Positions 34,359-43,623 of a stretch of 64,000 nucleotides of DNA are shown piece by piece. This stretch comes from Bradyrhizobium sp. ORS 278. GTDB taxonomy: Bacteria > Pseudomonadota > Alphaproteobacteria > Rhizobiales > Xanthobacteraceae. The notes beneath the pieces are model-generated. The model searched no databases. It was not told the origin of the DNA and saw only the letters and a program-made list of their open reading frames with translations. The first letter of the stretch is position 1. Each line of letters opens with the position of its first letter. A program made the position numbers and the translations under genes. Location of the stretch: assembly GCF_000026145.1 (NCBI RefSeq), contig NC_009445.1:7377001-7441000 (forward strand). The letters are read 5' to 3'.

Positions 34359-35127
34359 ACCAGCCTCGGACTACGCTACGCAGTTCGCCGCGGCGCTGCT
34401 GAATCCCGATCGCGAGATGCCCGCGGCGGTGACGGGGCCGCGAGGCACGGCCGCGGGACGGCGCTTCAATGTCTATCGCAACAACGTCACCGTCAGCCTG
34501 ATCGAGGCGCTAATCGCGATCTATCCGGCGGTGCAGCGCATCACCGGCGCGGATTTCTTTCGCGCGATGGCGCGGGCGCATGTCCGCGAAACCCCGCCGG
34601 CATCGCCGCTGCTGCTCAACTACGGCCGCGACTTCCCGGCCTTCATTGCCGCCTATGAGCACGCCCAGGCGATGCCCTTCCTGGCCGATGTCGCGCGGAT
34701 CGAACGGGCCTGGCTCGACGCCTATCATGCCGCCGACGCAGGCCCACTCGATCCGGCGGCGCTGGCTGCGGTCCCGCCGGAGCAGCTGGCGGAGCTGCGC
34801 TTCACCGCTCATCCCGCCACCCAGATCATCCGCTCGGCTTTCGCCGCGGTGACGATCTTTTCCGCCAATCGCAGCGATGCGCCGGTGCCGCGGATCGATG
34901 GATCGATCGCCGAAGACGCGCTGATCACGCGTCCCGAACTCGACGTCACCGTGCGCCGGCTGCCGCTGGGCGGCACCGTGTTCGCGAGCCAGCTGATCGC
35001 CGGCGAGCCGCTCGGCGCCGCCGCCGAGGCCGCGTTCGAGGCGGCGCCGGAGTTCGACCTCGCCGCCAACATCGCCGGCCTGATGGAGGCCGGCGCCTTC
35101 ACCGAGATCCGTTTCGAGGACGCATGA
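34345..35127 (+). CDS. bufC: DUF2063 partner protein, BufC
   Basis: The 260-residue protein fits DUF2063 ([61 protein letters not shown]), which acts as the precursor-recognition partner of DUF692 enzymes in bufferin systems. Its C-terminal half is more variable. The ATG lies inside bufB and its stop overlaps the ATG ATG of the DoxX gene. Confidence 0.92.
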   Translation: MLQPEPASDYATQFAAALLNPDREMPAAVTGPRGTAAGRRFNVYRNNVTVSLIEALIAIYPAVQRITGADFFRAMARAHVRETPPASPLLLNYGRDFPAFIAAYEHAQAMPFLADVARIERAWLDAYHAADAGPLDPAALAAVPPEQLAELRFTAHPATQIIRSAFAAVTIFSANRSDAPVPRIDGSIAEDALITRPELDVTVRRLPLGGTVFASQLIAGEPLGAAAEAAFEAAPEFDLAANIAGLMEAGAFTEIRFEDA

Positions 35128-35657
35128 TGACCACCGATCAATCCATGGCTCCTGGCCCGGCGCTGTCGCTGCCTGCCCTGGCCGACAAGGCCGTGCGGCT
35201 GCTGCGGGCCGCAACGCCGCTCTCCTTCGTCCAGCTCGTCACGCGCGTGGCGCTCGCGGTGCCGTTCTGGCGCTCGGGCATCCTGAAATGGGAGAGCTTC
35301 CTCAAGCTGAGCGATACGGCGGTGACGCTGTTCACCGACGAATTCATGCTGCATCTGCCGGGCGGGCCGTATCCATTCCCGCTGCCGAAGGTGATGGCGT
35401 TCATGTCGGGCTGCGGCGAGGTCGCCTTCCCTGTCCTCCTCATTCTCGGCCTCGGCACCCGCTTCGCGGCGCTTGGCCTGCTGTTCATGACCTGCATCGT
35501 CGAGCTCACCGTACCCGATGGCTGGCCGATCCATCTGACCTGGGCGGCGATGGCGCTGACCTTGATCGCGCATGGCGGTGGCAAGCTGTCGCTCGATCAC
35601 GTCCTCGGCGCATTGTTCGGCGGCGCGCACCAGGGCAGCGCCAGCCGCGGCAGGTAG
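35124..35657 (+). CDS. DoxX-family membrane protein of the bufferin operon
   Basis: The 177-residue protein has four predicted membrane segments and the DoxX opening VQLVTRVALAVPFWRSGILKWE. DoxX proteins often accompany bufABC and may handle redox or maturation at the inner membrane; the exact role is unknown. Its start overlaps bufC. Its last 61 bases overlap, tail to tail, the 3' end of the membrane protein gene at 35597-37240. Confidence 0.9.
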   Translation: MMTTDQSMAPGPALSLPALADKAVRLLRAATPLSFVQLVTRVALAVPFWRSGILKWESFLKLSDTAVTLFTDEFMLHLPGGPYPFPLPKVMAFMSGCGEVAFPVLLILGLGTRFAALGLLFMTCIVELTVPDGWPIHLTWAAMALTLIAHGGGKLSLDHVLGALFGGAHQGSASRGR

Positions 35658-37240
35658 TAGCCGTTCCACTCGCAGACGTCCTCAGGCCCCTTGCGCTTGA
35701 ACGCCATCTTGACCGGCTCGGCCTGTCCGATAGCGACGTGCAGCACCAGCAAGGTGGCGCCGATCGGATAGGCGACGCGCGACAGGCTCACATCGATCAG
35801 GCGATCCAGCAGGACCATGCCGGCGAGGATGATCAGCGGGTCGGTGAAGACGAAATACTCCACCTTGAGGCCGCGGCGGACGCCAAGCGTGTCGATGCCG
35901 ATGGCGGCAAGCATCAGCAATGTCGCCTTTAGCGCGACCTGCCGTTCGCCGCGGCGCCATGCGAGGACGATGCCGGGAATGATCAGCCACGTCAGGAAGA
36001 CGGTGGGCCGTGCCGACGGCTGCAGCATGAACGTGTAGCGCCGGATGACGCCCAGCAGACCTGACAGAAACAGGCCGATGGCGCCACTGATACTGCCAGC
36101 GGCCTCGGGCGCATCGACATAGGTGATCATCTTCTCCAGCGGGTTGAGCACGACGATGACGTCGTTGAGGTCGTAGCTCAGATCGAGCGCGAGCAGGCCG
36201 AGGCCCGCGCCGGCAACCCAGGCGATCAGCGCCGCGAGCGTTTCAGCCGCGCTGATCCGCCACAGCTGTGCAAAGACGATCATGCTCGTGGCGATCACGG
36301 CCAGCAGCGCAAACTGGTAGACGCCGAACCGGCCGAGCAGCAATGGCTTCAGGCCGGCGGAGGCCGCGTTGACCGGATTGAACCCGACCGCGAGCAGTGG
36401 CCGCGCTGCGATGAGTATGATGAACGCGACTGCCGCCGCGAACAGGACCGCGATCCAGGCCCGTGACGTCCGCCAGAACGCCACGCTCGCGCTGGTCGCG
36501 GTGCCGAATGGCACGACCAGCACCGGAATCGCGGCGATCAGCAGGATCGCGTGCACCTTGTTCTCCAGTCCCAGCATGCAGAGCATGGCTGCGACCGCGA
36601 CCATGAGCGGCCGCCCAAGGCTGGCGCGGCGCGCCGCCGCGATCAGGATCATCAGCGCCAGAATGCAGAACGAGGCCGCGATCATCTCGCTGCGCAGGAT
36701 CCGCAGATGCATCTGCACGCCGCCGGAGAAGGTGAAGGCGGCGACGCCGAGCATGGCGATGCGCCAGTCGGAGACGAGGCGGCGGGCCGCCCAAGCAAAG
36801 GCCAAGATGATCAGGGTCGCCGTGAGCAGCGCGGCGACACGTCCGGCGTGCACGGCCGACGTCATCGCCGCATCGAACGCAGCGCGGTCGGCGCCTTGCG
36901 GGATCGCCGACAGGGTCCAGGCGTCGAGCAGGCCGGCGCGGTGCAGTTGCGCAAACCAGGCCTTGACGCAGAGAATGGTGAGATAGGCAGGGTGATCGAA
37001 GAAGACCTGCGCGCCGCCGTCGTTCATGGCGAGCGCGTTGTAGATCACCATGAAGTCCATGTCGGCGTTGCGCCAATACACGGTGAAATAGCCGGCGGCG
37101 AGGAACGAGACGAGCATCAGCAGCAGCGCGACCAGGATGCCGCCGCGCCAGCCGAACGGAGTGAGACGATCGAGCGGGTCGCGCGACGCCACGGTCAAAC
37201 TCGGTGAGCCAACTTGTTCTGACGCGTCAACGCGGACCAC
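35597..37240 (-). CDS. Polytopic membrane protein, possible GT-C glycosyltransferase
   Basis: The 547-residue protein has about 11-12 membrane helices and a first loop with paired acidic residues (RNADMDFMVIYNALAM, then FFDHPAYLTI), a layout reminiscent of GT-C enzymes that use polyprenyl-phosphate sugars. The next same-strand gene upstream encodes a GT2/methyltransferase fusion of the dolichol-phosphate-mannose-synthase type, which would supply such a donor. I do not recognise the exact family. The start is GTG 37240 or GTG 37192. The 3' end overlaps the DoxX gene. Confidence 0.7.
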   Translation of the reverse strand: MVRVDASEQVGSPSLTVASRDPLDRLTPFGWRGGILVALLLMLVSFLAAGYFTVYWRNADMDFMVIYNALAMNDGGAQVFFDHPAYLTILCVKAWFAQLHRAGLLDAWTLSAIPQGADRAAFDAAMTSAVHAGRVAALLTATLIILAFAWAARRLVSDWRIAMLGVAAFTFSGGVQMHLRILRSEMIAASFCILALMILIAAARRASLGRPLMVAVAAMLCMLGLENKVHAILLIAAIPVLVVPFGTATSASVAFWRTSRAWIAVLFAAAVAFIILIAARPLLAVGFNPVNAASAGLKPLLLGRFGVYQFALLAVIATSMIVFAQLWRISAAETLAALIAWVAGAGLGLLALDLSYDLNDVIVVLNPLEKMITYVDAPEAAGSISGAIGLFLSGLLGVIRRYTFMLQPSARPTVFLTWLIIPGIVLAWRRGERQVALKATLLMLAAIGIDTLGVRRGLKVEYFVFTDPLIILAGMVLLDRLIDVSLSRVAYPIGATLLVLHVAIGQAEPVKMAFKRKGPEDVCEWNGYYLPRLALPWCAPPNNAPRT

Positions 37241-37647
37241 GGCGCGTCAAACCCCTGGGCCAAAAACGCTGTAGGGGCGATCTTCGCGAGATCCAGAACG
37301 ATCTCGTTGTGCAGTCGTTGGGTAGAAGGCCAACGTATTGCACTTATCTGTCTCGAGGCCGTCATGGCCGGGCTCGTCCCGGCCATCCACGTCGTTCGGC
37401 TTCCGGGGAAGGACGTGGATGCCCGGGTCAAGCCCGGGCATGACGGAGTCACTCACTGACAGTGTTGCGAGGCGCCAGAGCCGCGTGCCGTCCGGCGAGG
37501 TCGCGCTGCTGCGTCCGAGGAAAGGAATAGGCTTCAGGGGCACAGCGTGTGGAGCGTTCCCCTCACCCAAATCGCATCTGCGACGCCATCGGGCCTCTCC
37601 CCGCACGCGGTGAGAGGCAACGATCGCGGCAGCGTCGCCCGCCATGC
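37241..37647. other. Intergenic region with an extragenic palindrome
   Basis: About 400 bases with no supported gene. The main element is the palindrome at 37361-37444. The rest is GC-rich and shows no promoter-like pair that I could fix. Confidence 0.5.
37361..37444. repeat. Extragenic palindrome, GTCATGGCCGGGCTCGTCCC family
   Basis: GTCATGGCCGGGCTCGTCC pairs with GGTCAAGCCCGGGCATGAC across 84 bases, and inner arms CCACGTCGTTC/GGACGTGG also pair. It is related to the repeat at 23841-23954. Confidence 0.85.
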
Positions 37648-39156
37648 TCAGATCGCCTTGATCTTGAAGAACGCGAACACGACCATCTTCAGCAGCATCC
37701 AGCCGTGGCGGAAGCGGGAGATCTGGGTTTCGCCGTAGCTGCGCGCGGCGTAGCGGATCGGCAGGTCGATGGTTTTCAGGTTCAGCTTGGAGGCGCCGAA
37801 GATCAGGTCGAAATCGCCGAACGGATCGAAGTCGCCGAAATACGCCTTGCCGGCCTTCAGCCTGAGATAGTCGCTGCGGCGCAGGACCTTGGTGCCGCAG
37901 AGCGTGTCCGTGTAGCGCTGGTTGAGCAGCCACGAGAACAGATAGGAGAACGTCTTGTTGGCGATCAGATTGAGGAACCGCATCGCGCCCTCGTCCATCG
38001 GATAGACCAGACGCGAGCCGTTGATGAACTCGCCCTTGCCGGAGCGCAGCGCCTCGAAGAATTTTGGCAACTGCTCCGGCGGCATGGTGAGGTCCGCATC
38101 GAGGATCATCAGCACGTCGCCGCGCGCGGCATCGAACGCCGTGAACACCGCATCCGCCTTGCCCTTCCCCGGCTGACGCATCAGCTTGATGTCGTGGTTC
38201 GGATAGGCCGCGCGCACACGCTCCATCTCCTCATAGGTGCCGTCCCTGCTGTGGCCCTCGATGAAGATGATCTCGATATCCTTGCAGAACTCCGCGATGC
38301 GCTGCACTGCCGGCTCGATGTTGCCGCGCTCGTTGCGGGCGGGGATGACGACGGTGGCCGAGCGGACGTCATCGCTGACGCAGCGCATCGACCGCGCCAC
38401 CAGATAGTGCCGCAGCGACAGCGCGCGCAGGCTCGGAAGCACGCTGAGGAAACGATTGACGAAGCGGCCGATGCCGGCGAGCCGCAGCGGCGACAGCACG
38501 CGCTGCTCGGACTTCACGGGATCGAAATCCGCGAGGACGGCGAGGTTGCGCAGGTCGGCCGGCGACAACACGTTCTGCTCCGGTTGCGGCATGCGCCAGC
38601 CCATCGCCTCGGCGGCCTTGAGCAGCGGATACCAGAGGTGCGAGAAGTAGCCGATCACGAGCCGCGTCTCGCGCGTGCACAAGGGATGCAGTTGTGCGAT
38701 GAACTGCTGGCAGTCGTCGAGCGAGCCGATCGTATCCAGCACCAGGATCGCGTCGAACGGACCGGACACCGCGGCAAGCGTCGCGGGGTCCTCGGCATCG
38801 CCGGTGACGAAGGTGAGGTTCGGATGGCGGGTCCGCGCCTGCGAGATCTGCGCCTCGCTGAAATCGATGCCGACACCGTAGGAGGGCTGCAGCGACGCCA
38901 GCGTGTCGCCAAGCCCGCAGCCGATCTCCAGCACACGGCTTCCGGGCGGGATCAGAAAGCGCAGATAGCACTCGTCCTCGCCATGGAAGAACGCAGCTTT
39001 CTCGCGCCAGCCGGCGCGGTCGGCGGCAAAGCGGTTGGCATGAGCGAGGATCGCGGCCTTGCGCGACGACAGAGCCTTCGGCGCCGGCGTGTCGATTTCC
39101 GCAGCCGGCGGCTGCTCATGCGCGTCCTGCAGGACCTGACCGTCCAATTCCGCCAC
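37648..39156 (-). CDS. SAM-dependent methyltransferase fused to GT2 glycosyltransferase
   Basis: The 502-residue protein joins an N-terminal class I methyltransferase (VLEIGCGLGDTLASL at about 75-90, DFSEAQISQAR, FDAILVLDTIG) to a C-terminal GT2 of the DPM1-like type (SATVVIPARNERGNIEPAVQ, IIFIEGHSRDGTYEE, VLMILDADLTMP with the DxD, NGSRLVYP). A short hydrophobic end (LLKMVVFAFFKI) may associate with the membrane. Together it may make a lipid-linked sugar and modify a nearby moiety. The methyl acceptor is unknown. Confidence 0.88.
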   Translation of the reverse strand: MAELDGQVLQDAHEQPPAAEIDTPAPKALSSRKAAILAHANRFAADRAGWREKAAFFHGEDECYLRFLIPPGSRVLEIGCGLGDTLASLQPSYGVGIDFSEAQISQARTRHPNLTFVTGDAEDPATLAAVSGPFDAILVLDTIGSLDDCQQFIAQLHPLCTRETRLVIGYFSHLWYPLLKAAEAMGWRMPQPEQNVLSPADLRNLAVLADFDPVKSEQRVLSPLRLAGIGRFVNRFLSVLPSLRALSLRHYLVARSMRCVSDDVRSATVVIPARNERGNIEPAVQRIAEFCKDIEIIFIEGHSRDGTYEEMERVRAAYPNHDIKLMRQPGKGKADAVFTAFDAARGDVLMILDADLTMPPEQLPKFFEALRSGKGEFINGSRLVYPMDEGAMRFLNLIANKTFSYLFSWLLNQRYTDTLCGTKVLRRSDYLRLKAGKAYFGDFDPFGDFDLIFGASKLNLKTIDLPIRYAARSYGETQISRFRHGWMLLKMVVFAFFKIKAI

Positions 39157-39352
39157 CTGATACCATCCTCATTGGGAGACCCGCCTTCTAAGGCCAGCCG
39201 GGTGGGGCAGAGTCAAGGCGGGTCGGAGACGTTCTCCGTGTCAGGCACGCGGCGCGAGCAGCCTTGTGCAACCCATCGCAACAGGCAGCCGCCATCGTTC
39301 ACGCGGCGCCGACCGCCCCGCGACTTGCAATTCGGTCGCGCTTTCAACATGC

Positions 39353-39485
39353 GAGGCGCAGGGAACGCCGGGCTTCGAGGCGCCACGGCTCGAAGGGCCG
39401 CGAGCCATCTATCGTCCAGCGCACCAGCCCCTGACAGACCCACGGCCACCGCTCCCCGCCTCTAAGTATCGTGACGATGCGTACG
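39353..39485. repeat. Dispersed repeat, short copy
   Basis: GGCGCAGGGAACGCCGGGC followed by a 75-base block (39411-39485) that matches 20392-20466 with about ten differences. It lacks the central part of the other copy and lies between the methyltransferase-GT2 gene and the YchJ gene. Confidence 0.75.
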
Positions 39486-39494
39486 TAGATCCGC

Positions 39495-39992
39495 TCACCG
39501 TCCGCAGCAGAATTTGTATTTCTTGCCGCTGCCGCAGGGACACGGATCGTTGCGGCCGACCTTGGCCGCACCGGCGGCGCGCTTCGGCTCGGTGGCGATC
39601 GCGCGCGTGTCGCCCGCGACGAAGCGCCAGGCGCCGTCGTCGGCGCGGCGGAACTGCGAGACCTCGTGATGCTCGATGGTCTTGCCGGCCTCCCGATAGG
39701 TCGCAACGAAACTGACCACGCCGTCGACATCGCTCTCCGTCCCGCGCGTCGTCGACACGATGCGCAGACCGAGCCAGGTCACGCGTGTCGCCCAGTCCTT
39801 CGCCGCGTGGGCGTCGAAGGCGCCGTGCTGATCGGCGGCGAGCGTCGCGGCGATGTAGCCGATGTCGCCGCGCGTATAGGCCGTATAGCGCGACCGCATC
39901 AGCGCCTCGGCCGTCGGCGGCAAGGCATCGCCAATCAGGTAGGGACCGCAGCAGCGATCGAAGGGACGCGGTGATCCGCAAGGGCATGGCAT
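39495..39992 (-). CDS. YchJ-family protein with two SEC-C metal-binding motifs
   Basis: The 165-residue protein begins [19 protein letters not shown] and ends [18 protein letters not shown], two SEC-C zinc motifs flanking an NTF2-like middle ([46 protein letters not shown]). YchJ proteins are widespread and of unknown function; SEC-C motifs in other proteins bind Zn and mediate interactions. Start ATG 39992. Confidence 0.9.
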   Translation of the reverse strand: MPCPCGSPRPFDRCCGPYLIGDALPPTAEALMRSRYTAYTRGDIGYIAATLAADQHGAFDAHAAKDWATRVTWLGLRIVSTTRGTESDVDGVVSFVATYREAGKTIEHHEVSQFRRADDGAWRFVAGDTRAIATEPKRAAGAAKVGRNDPCPCGSGKKYKFCCGR

Positions 39993-40150
39993 GACGTGAC
40001 GCTAGCACCGAAGAGGCAGGATGAAAAACGATGCGGCAATAAGAACCTGCATGGCACCGGCCGATCCGCAGGGCGCTGTCAGCCGGCGTTCCGCGGCCGC
40101 AAATCGATCCTATCCAGGCGGGCCTCCGCTTGAACAGGCATTGGTCTGAC

Positions 40151-40486
40151 ATGCCGATCACTATCGCCGGACGGATCGTCGTCATCGCTCTCGCGCTGCT
40201 GGTCGCCTGCGCGACCGCTGCAACCAATGCGCTTTGCGCCGATTCATCCCGAGCCTATCCGACGCGCCATGTTGCCGATGGGCGGCTTTGGCTGCTCGCC
40301 GGCGGTGGCCGGCTGTCGCAGATCGCGGAAGCGCGGGCGGGCCGACGCCGCGACGCCACCAGGAGCGAGACGTTGGTGACCGTGATATCCGTCAGCTTCG
40401 ACGTGCCGGATATCGTGCTGCTGCTGATCACCGGCACGCAGGGCCGGTCGCCGAACAGCGGCGCATCGATGATGGTGCCGCGCTAG
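40151..40486 (+). CDS. Uncertain small ORF with signal-peptide-like N-terminus
   Basis: From ATG 40151 the product is 111 residues. It opens with a signal-like stretch (IVVIALALLVACATAATNA) and continues with Arg-rich sequence without a family. An alternative ATG at 40130 exists. The rest could be read on other frames too, so the gene is doubtful. No good Shine-Dalgarno sequence is seen. Confidence 0.3.
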   Translation: MPITIAGRIVVIALALLVACATAATNALCADSSRAYPTRHVADGRLWLLAGGGRLSQIAEARAGRRRDATRSETLVTVISVSFDVPDIVLLLITGTQGRSPNSGASMMVPR

Positions 40487-40981
40487 GCGCGGCGCGCACG
40501 ATGGCGCTCAGACCGGCACGTTCGACTATCGCACAACCACGTGCCCGCCGGTTCATCGCGCCGCTTGCTGCTCACGCGGCAGTTGTGACTCCAAAGCCGC
40601 AGTCACCACTCTTCACTACGCATCGTCCACCCACACGCGCCGCGCGGTTTCGAAACCGGCGAATCCGTGTTAACCATTGGTTAAGAACAAGGGTGTTGGG
40701 CAATTGCTGACCGGCCCGGCCCCGCGCGGACCAGAACCTTCCGGGCGCCGCCTCATTACGTGGCGCTTGTGACCGCAGCCCTCCGCATCATCGGCGGCGA
40801 GGGCGCGTGAGACGCCAACGATTTCTTCGCGCGACGCCAGCCACGGCCGCAAAACACTAAGGCCCGCCTTCGATACGGGCCGCAGCTCAGCTCCCGATCC
40901 TTGAGTGACCCCGATGCCGGCGCGATCAGCGCTGCGTGCAAACGCAGAGTCGCGCCCGTCGCCAACCGCTGGAGCAGCCCG
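40487..40981. other. Intergenic region with two perfect palindromes
   Basis: About 495 bases without a supported gene. Two sites stand out: a 14-base perfect palindrome CGGTTTCGAAACCG at 40645-40658 and a CtrA-like TTAA-N7-TTAA site at 40670-40684. Both are about 300 bases upstream of the membrane protein gene at 40982. Confidence 0.5.
40670..40684. promoter_or_regulatory. Candidate CtrA binding site TTAACCATTGGTTAA
   Basis: The sequence matches TTAA-N7-TTAA exactly and is palindromic around its central T. CtrA is the alphaproteobacterial cell-cycle regulator. The next gene on the plus strand begins at 40982, so the regulated promoter is not certain. Confidence 0.45.
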
Positions 40982-42022
40982 ATGGCTGATGAGTCTGTCG
41001 TTGCGTCGATCATTCCCTGGCGAGAGCCGAAGACAGCCAAGCCGCGCCCGAAGCGTCCCAAGGTCGTCAAGCCAAGGTCGCGGCCGAAGGCTGACAAATC
41101 GGAGCGGATCAAGGCGGCCGCGCTCGATGACGAGATGCTGGCGTCCGAAACCTTGATCATGCCGGACTTCCTCGAGCTCGTGAATGAGCCGGCGAAGGCG
41201 GCCGCCGCCGAGCAGCAGCGCACCGAGGCCGCGGCCAGCGCGGCCGCCGCCGCGATCTCTGCGCCCGCGAGCTCGGCGGTGACGCTGCCGCGCGAGGCGC
41301 CCGCCCCGATCGAGATCGAACTCCCTGCTCCGGCCACGCCAGCAGCGCCGGCCGCAGAGGTGAAATCCACGCGGCCGCGCATTTCCGCCTCATCGATCCT
41401 GCTGCAGCTCGCGGCGCTCGCACTCGCAGCGGTCGGCATGGCGATGAACGGCTGGTTCGCACATTCGCTCGGCTCGAACAGCACCGCTGGTTACATGTTC
41501 CTCGCCGTCGGCGTCACCGCCGACCTCGTCGCGCTGGTGATGCCGACCTGCGCGGCGCGGCTGTGGCAGGCGCGGCATCGCGGCTCGGCGCTGACCGGCT
41601 GGACGGTGTGGCTGATGACCTTCGTGTTCGCGGTCACTGCCGGCATCGGCTTCGCCTCGACCAACATCAGCGATGTCACGCTCGCCCGCGCCTCGCGCGT
41701 CACGCCCGCCGTGCAGGCGGCGCAGACCGCGCTGTCCGATGCGATGACCGCGCGTGACCGCGAGTGCAAGGGCGGCGTCGGAAAATTCTGCAGGGAGCGC
41801 GAGGCGGCGGTGGCGGAGCGGCGGCAGGCGCTGGATGCGGCGATGGCTGCGGTGAGCCAGACCGCCGATCCGCAGACCGAGGCTGCGATCAAGCTGGTCG
41901 CCTGGGTGTCGCGCGGCACCGTGAAGCCGTCCGCCGACGACTTCATCATGCTCCGCCTGGTGCTGCTGGCGCTGCTGCCGCAGATCGGCGGCATCCTGCT
42001 GATGGTCGGGCGCCGGGTGTGA
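40982..42022 (+). CDS. Membrane protein with Pro/Ala-rich cytoplasmic N-terminus
   Basis: The 346-residue protein has a basic and Ala/Pro-rich N-terminal region (to about 130), then four predicted membrane helices (ILLQLAALALAAVGMAMNGW, YMFLAVGVTADLVALVM, VWLMTFVFAVTAGIGFAS, VLLALLPQIGGILLMVG). A loop between helices three and four is helical and has two Cys (RECKGGVGKFCRERE). ATG 40982 has GGAG eight bases upstream, so I prefer it to the longer frame. Family not recognised. Confidence 0.7.
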   Translation: MADESVVASIIPWREPKTAKPRPKRPKVVKPRSRPKADKSERIKAAALDDEMLASETLIMPDFLELVNEPAKAAAAEQQRTEAAASAAAAAISAPASSAVTLPREAPAPIEIELPAPATPAAPAAEVKSTRPRISASSILLQLAALALAAVGMAMNGWFAHSLGSNSTAGYMFLAVGVTADLVALVMPTCAARLWQARHRGSALTGWTVWLMTFVFAVTAGIGFASTNISDVTLARASRVTPAVQAAQTALSDAMTARDRECKGGVGKFCREREAAVAERRQALDAAMAAVSQTADPQTEAAIKLVAWVSRGTVKPSADDFIMLRLVLLALLPQIGGILLMVGRRV

Positions 42023-42060
42023 CACATTGGAGGCCCGGCTCAGCCGGCTCCACACTCGGC

Positions 42061-42393
42061 TCATTTTCGACGCGCACGCGGCGGCTTCGACGGGCTTGCG
42101 AGCTGCCACGCCTTGGCGAGCACGTCGCACATCAGCGCGGCATCGACCTCCGCGAGCGTGACGGTGGTCCAGCCCTGATCGCCCCATTTGTTGGCGACGC
42201 GGCGGATGCCCGCGGGGTTGAGGCCGCTGTAGAACTCCTGCTCTTCCGGCGTCAGCAGCAGGTTGGCGGATCGTTCATCCGCCGCCAATGTCGCGTAGGT
42301 GCGCCTGACCTTGAACGCGGTGCGATCGAAGTGGGGCGCCGCTATCGTCCCGGCGAACGACAGCGCCAGCGTGCGAAACTCGTGACCGGTCAT
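42061..42393 (-). CDS. MmcQ/YjbR-family protein
   Basis: The 110-residue protein fits the MmcQ/YjbR fold (TGHEFRTLALSFAGTIAAPH, FKVRRTYATLAADER, LLTPEEQEFYS, VANKWGDQGWTTVTL). These proteins resemble double-wing DNA-binding domains, but targets are unknown. I chose ATG 42393 because the family begins there; the frame opens 22 codons earlier. It is convergent with the preceding gene, with about 38 bases between them. Confidence 0.85.
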   Translation of the reverse strand: MTGHEFRTLALSFAGTIAAPHFDRTAFKVRRTYATLAADERSANLLLTPEEQEFYSGLNPAGIRRVANKWGDQGWTTVTLAEVDAALMCDVLAKAWQLASPSKPPRARRK

Positions 42394-42596
42394 GTCGGCG
42401 GTGTCTCCGCTGCGAAGCAATTCGTCCCTGATTAGCATTCCCCTGAGGCGCATTTCCATGCGCTCCGCCTGCGTCAGCGTCGCGCGCGGGCGCGCACGCG
42501 AACGTGATCCCCCCGGCCTCGCCAGGCTTGAGGCAAGTCAAAACGATGTCGTTTCATTTCCCTAAGCTCACGGCACGATCATCAAGGAGATCAACG

Positions 42597-43205
42597 ATGT
42601 CAGAGCAGAGCAGCATCAGCGTCTACCTGAACTGGGCCAGGGAACGCCTGCACGAGATGGATGCCGTGCTGGACTCGCTTGGCGTGAAAGCAGCGGAAGC
42701 CGAGGCCGCCTCCAAGGCCAAGACGCAGGAGATCCTCGCCGACCTGACGAAGCGCCGCGACGATCTCGAAGCGCTGCTCAAGACCCAGGCGGCCGCCGGT
42801 GAAGCCGCACTGGCCGGGGCGAAGGCCGAGCTCGACCAGCATTGGGCCGGATTCGAAGCCCAGACGAAGGCCTATTTCGAGACCGCCGGCAAGCAGGCCG
42901 CGCAGCAGCAGGCGACGTTCAAGGACATCGCCGCCGCGCAGGCGAAGGCCTGGAGCGAGGCCGCGGACCGCTTTCGCGAGGCGGCCACGCAGGTGACGGC
43001 CGCCGGCACGGCCGATCTCGACACGGTTCTCAGGCAGCTCTCATCCGACGCCGCCCAGGCCGGAGCCCATCTCGAAACGCTGAAGCAGACCGGCAGCCAG
43101 TCCTGGTCCGTGTTCAGCGCCGCCCTGAGCGATTCCCGCAAGGCGTTCGACCAGGCCAACCAGGCCGCCTGGAATGCCTTGAAAGGCTTCAGCGCCAAGA
43201 GTTGA
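42597..43205 (+). CDS. Alanine-rich coiled-coil protein, phasin-like composition
   Basis: The 202-residue protein is almost wholly helical, with Ala/Lys/Glu-rich heptads (about 30-130) and no Cys or signal peptide. AAGGAG lies eight bases before ATG 42597. The composition and length recall phasins and similar coat or scaffold proteins, but no phasin motif is secure. Downstream is a convergent AhpD-like gene. Confidence 0.7.
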   Translation: MSEQSSISVYLNWARERLHEMDAVLDSLGVKAAEAEAASKAKTQEILADLTKRRDDLEALLKTQAAAGEAALAGAKAELDQHWAGFEAQTKAYFETAGKQAAQQQATFKDIAAAQAKAWSEAADRFREAATQVTAAGTADLDTVLRQLSSDAAQAGAHLETLKQTGSQSWSVFSAALSDSRKAFDQANQAAWNALKGFSAKS

Positions 43206-43248
43206 GCATTCGCTGGCTGCGGCGCGTCACTTCTTGAAGGGCCTCGCC

Positions 43249-43620
43249 TCACGCGCTCGGCTCCTTGTTGTCGCCGCTTTGGCAGGATGTGGCGTGCCGC
43301 TCGAACAGCCGCAGCGCCAGCAGCGCATGGGCGAGCGTGCCGCCGGCGCGCACGGCGGCGGCGATCATCGCCACCTCCGCCAGCTCCTCGCGCGTCGCGC
43401 CGGCCTTGGCGGCCGCGGCGGTGTGGACGTCGAGACAATAGGCGCACTGCGTGGTCAGCGCGACCGCGAGCGAGATCAGCTCGCGATACTTGGGCGGAAC
43501 GACGCCGTCGCCGCGCGCGCAGGCGTGGTTGAACGCCAGGAACGCCTTGGCCTCGGTCGGCGCCAGCGCGACCAGTTGCGGCACCGTCTGAATGTCTTCG
43601 GGGGTCTGGTAGCCGGACAT
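43249..43620 (-). CDS. Carboxymuconolactone decarboxylase / AhpD-like protein
   Basis: The 123-residue protein has the AhpD-type redox pair CAYCLDVH (about 59-66) within the helical fold (LISLAVALTTQCAYC, AGATREELAEVAMIAAAVRA). It probably acts in peroxide or alkylhydroperoxide handling in the cytoplasm. It begins three bases after the sigma factor stop, so the two are in one operon. Confidence 0.88.
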   Translation of the reverse strand: MSGYQTPEDIQTVPQLVALAPTEAKAFLAFNHACARGDGVVPPKYRELISLAVALTTQCAYCLDVHTAAAAKAGATREELAEVAMIAAAVRAGGTLAHALLALRLFERHATSCQSGDNKEPSA

Positions 43621-43623
43621 GGG

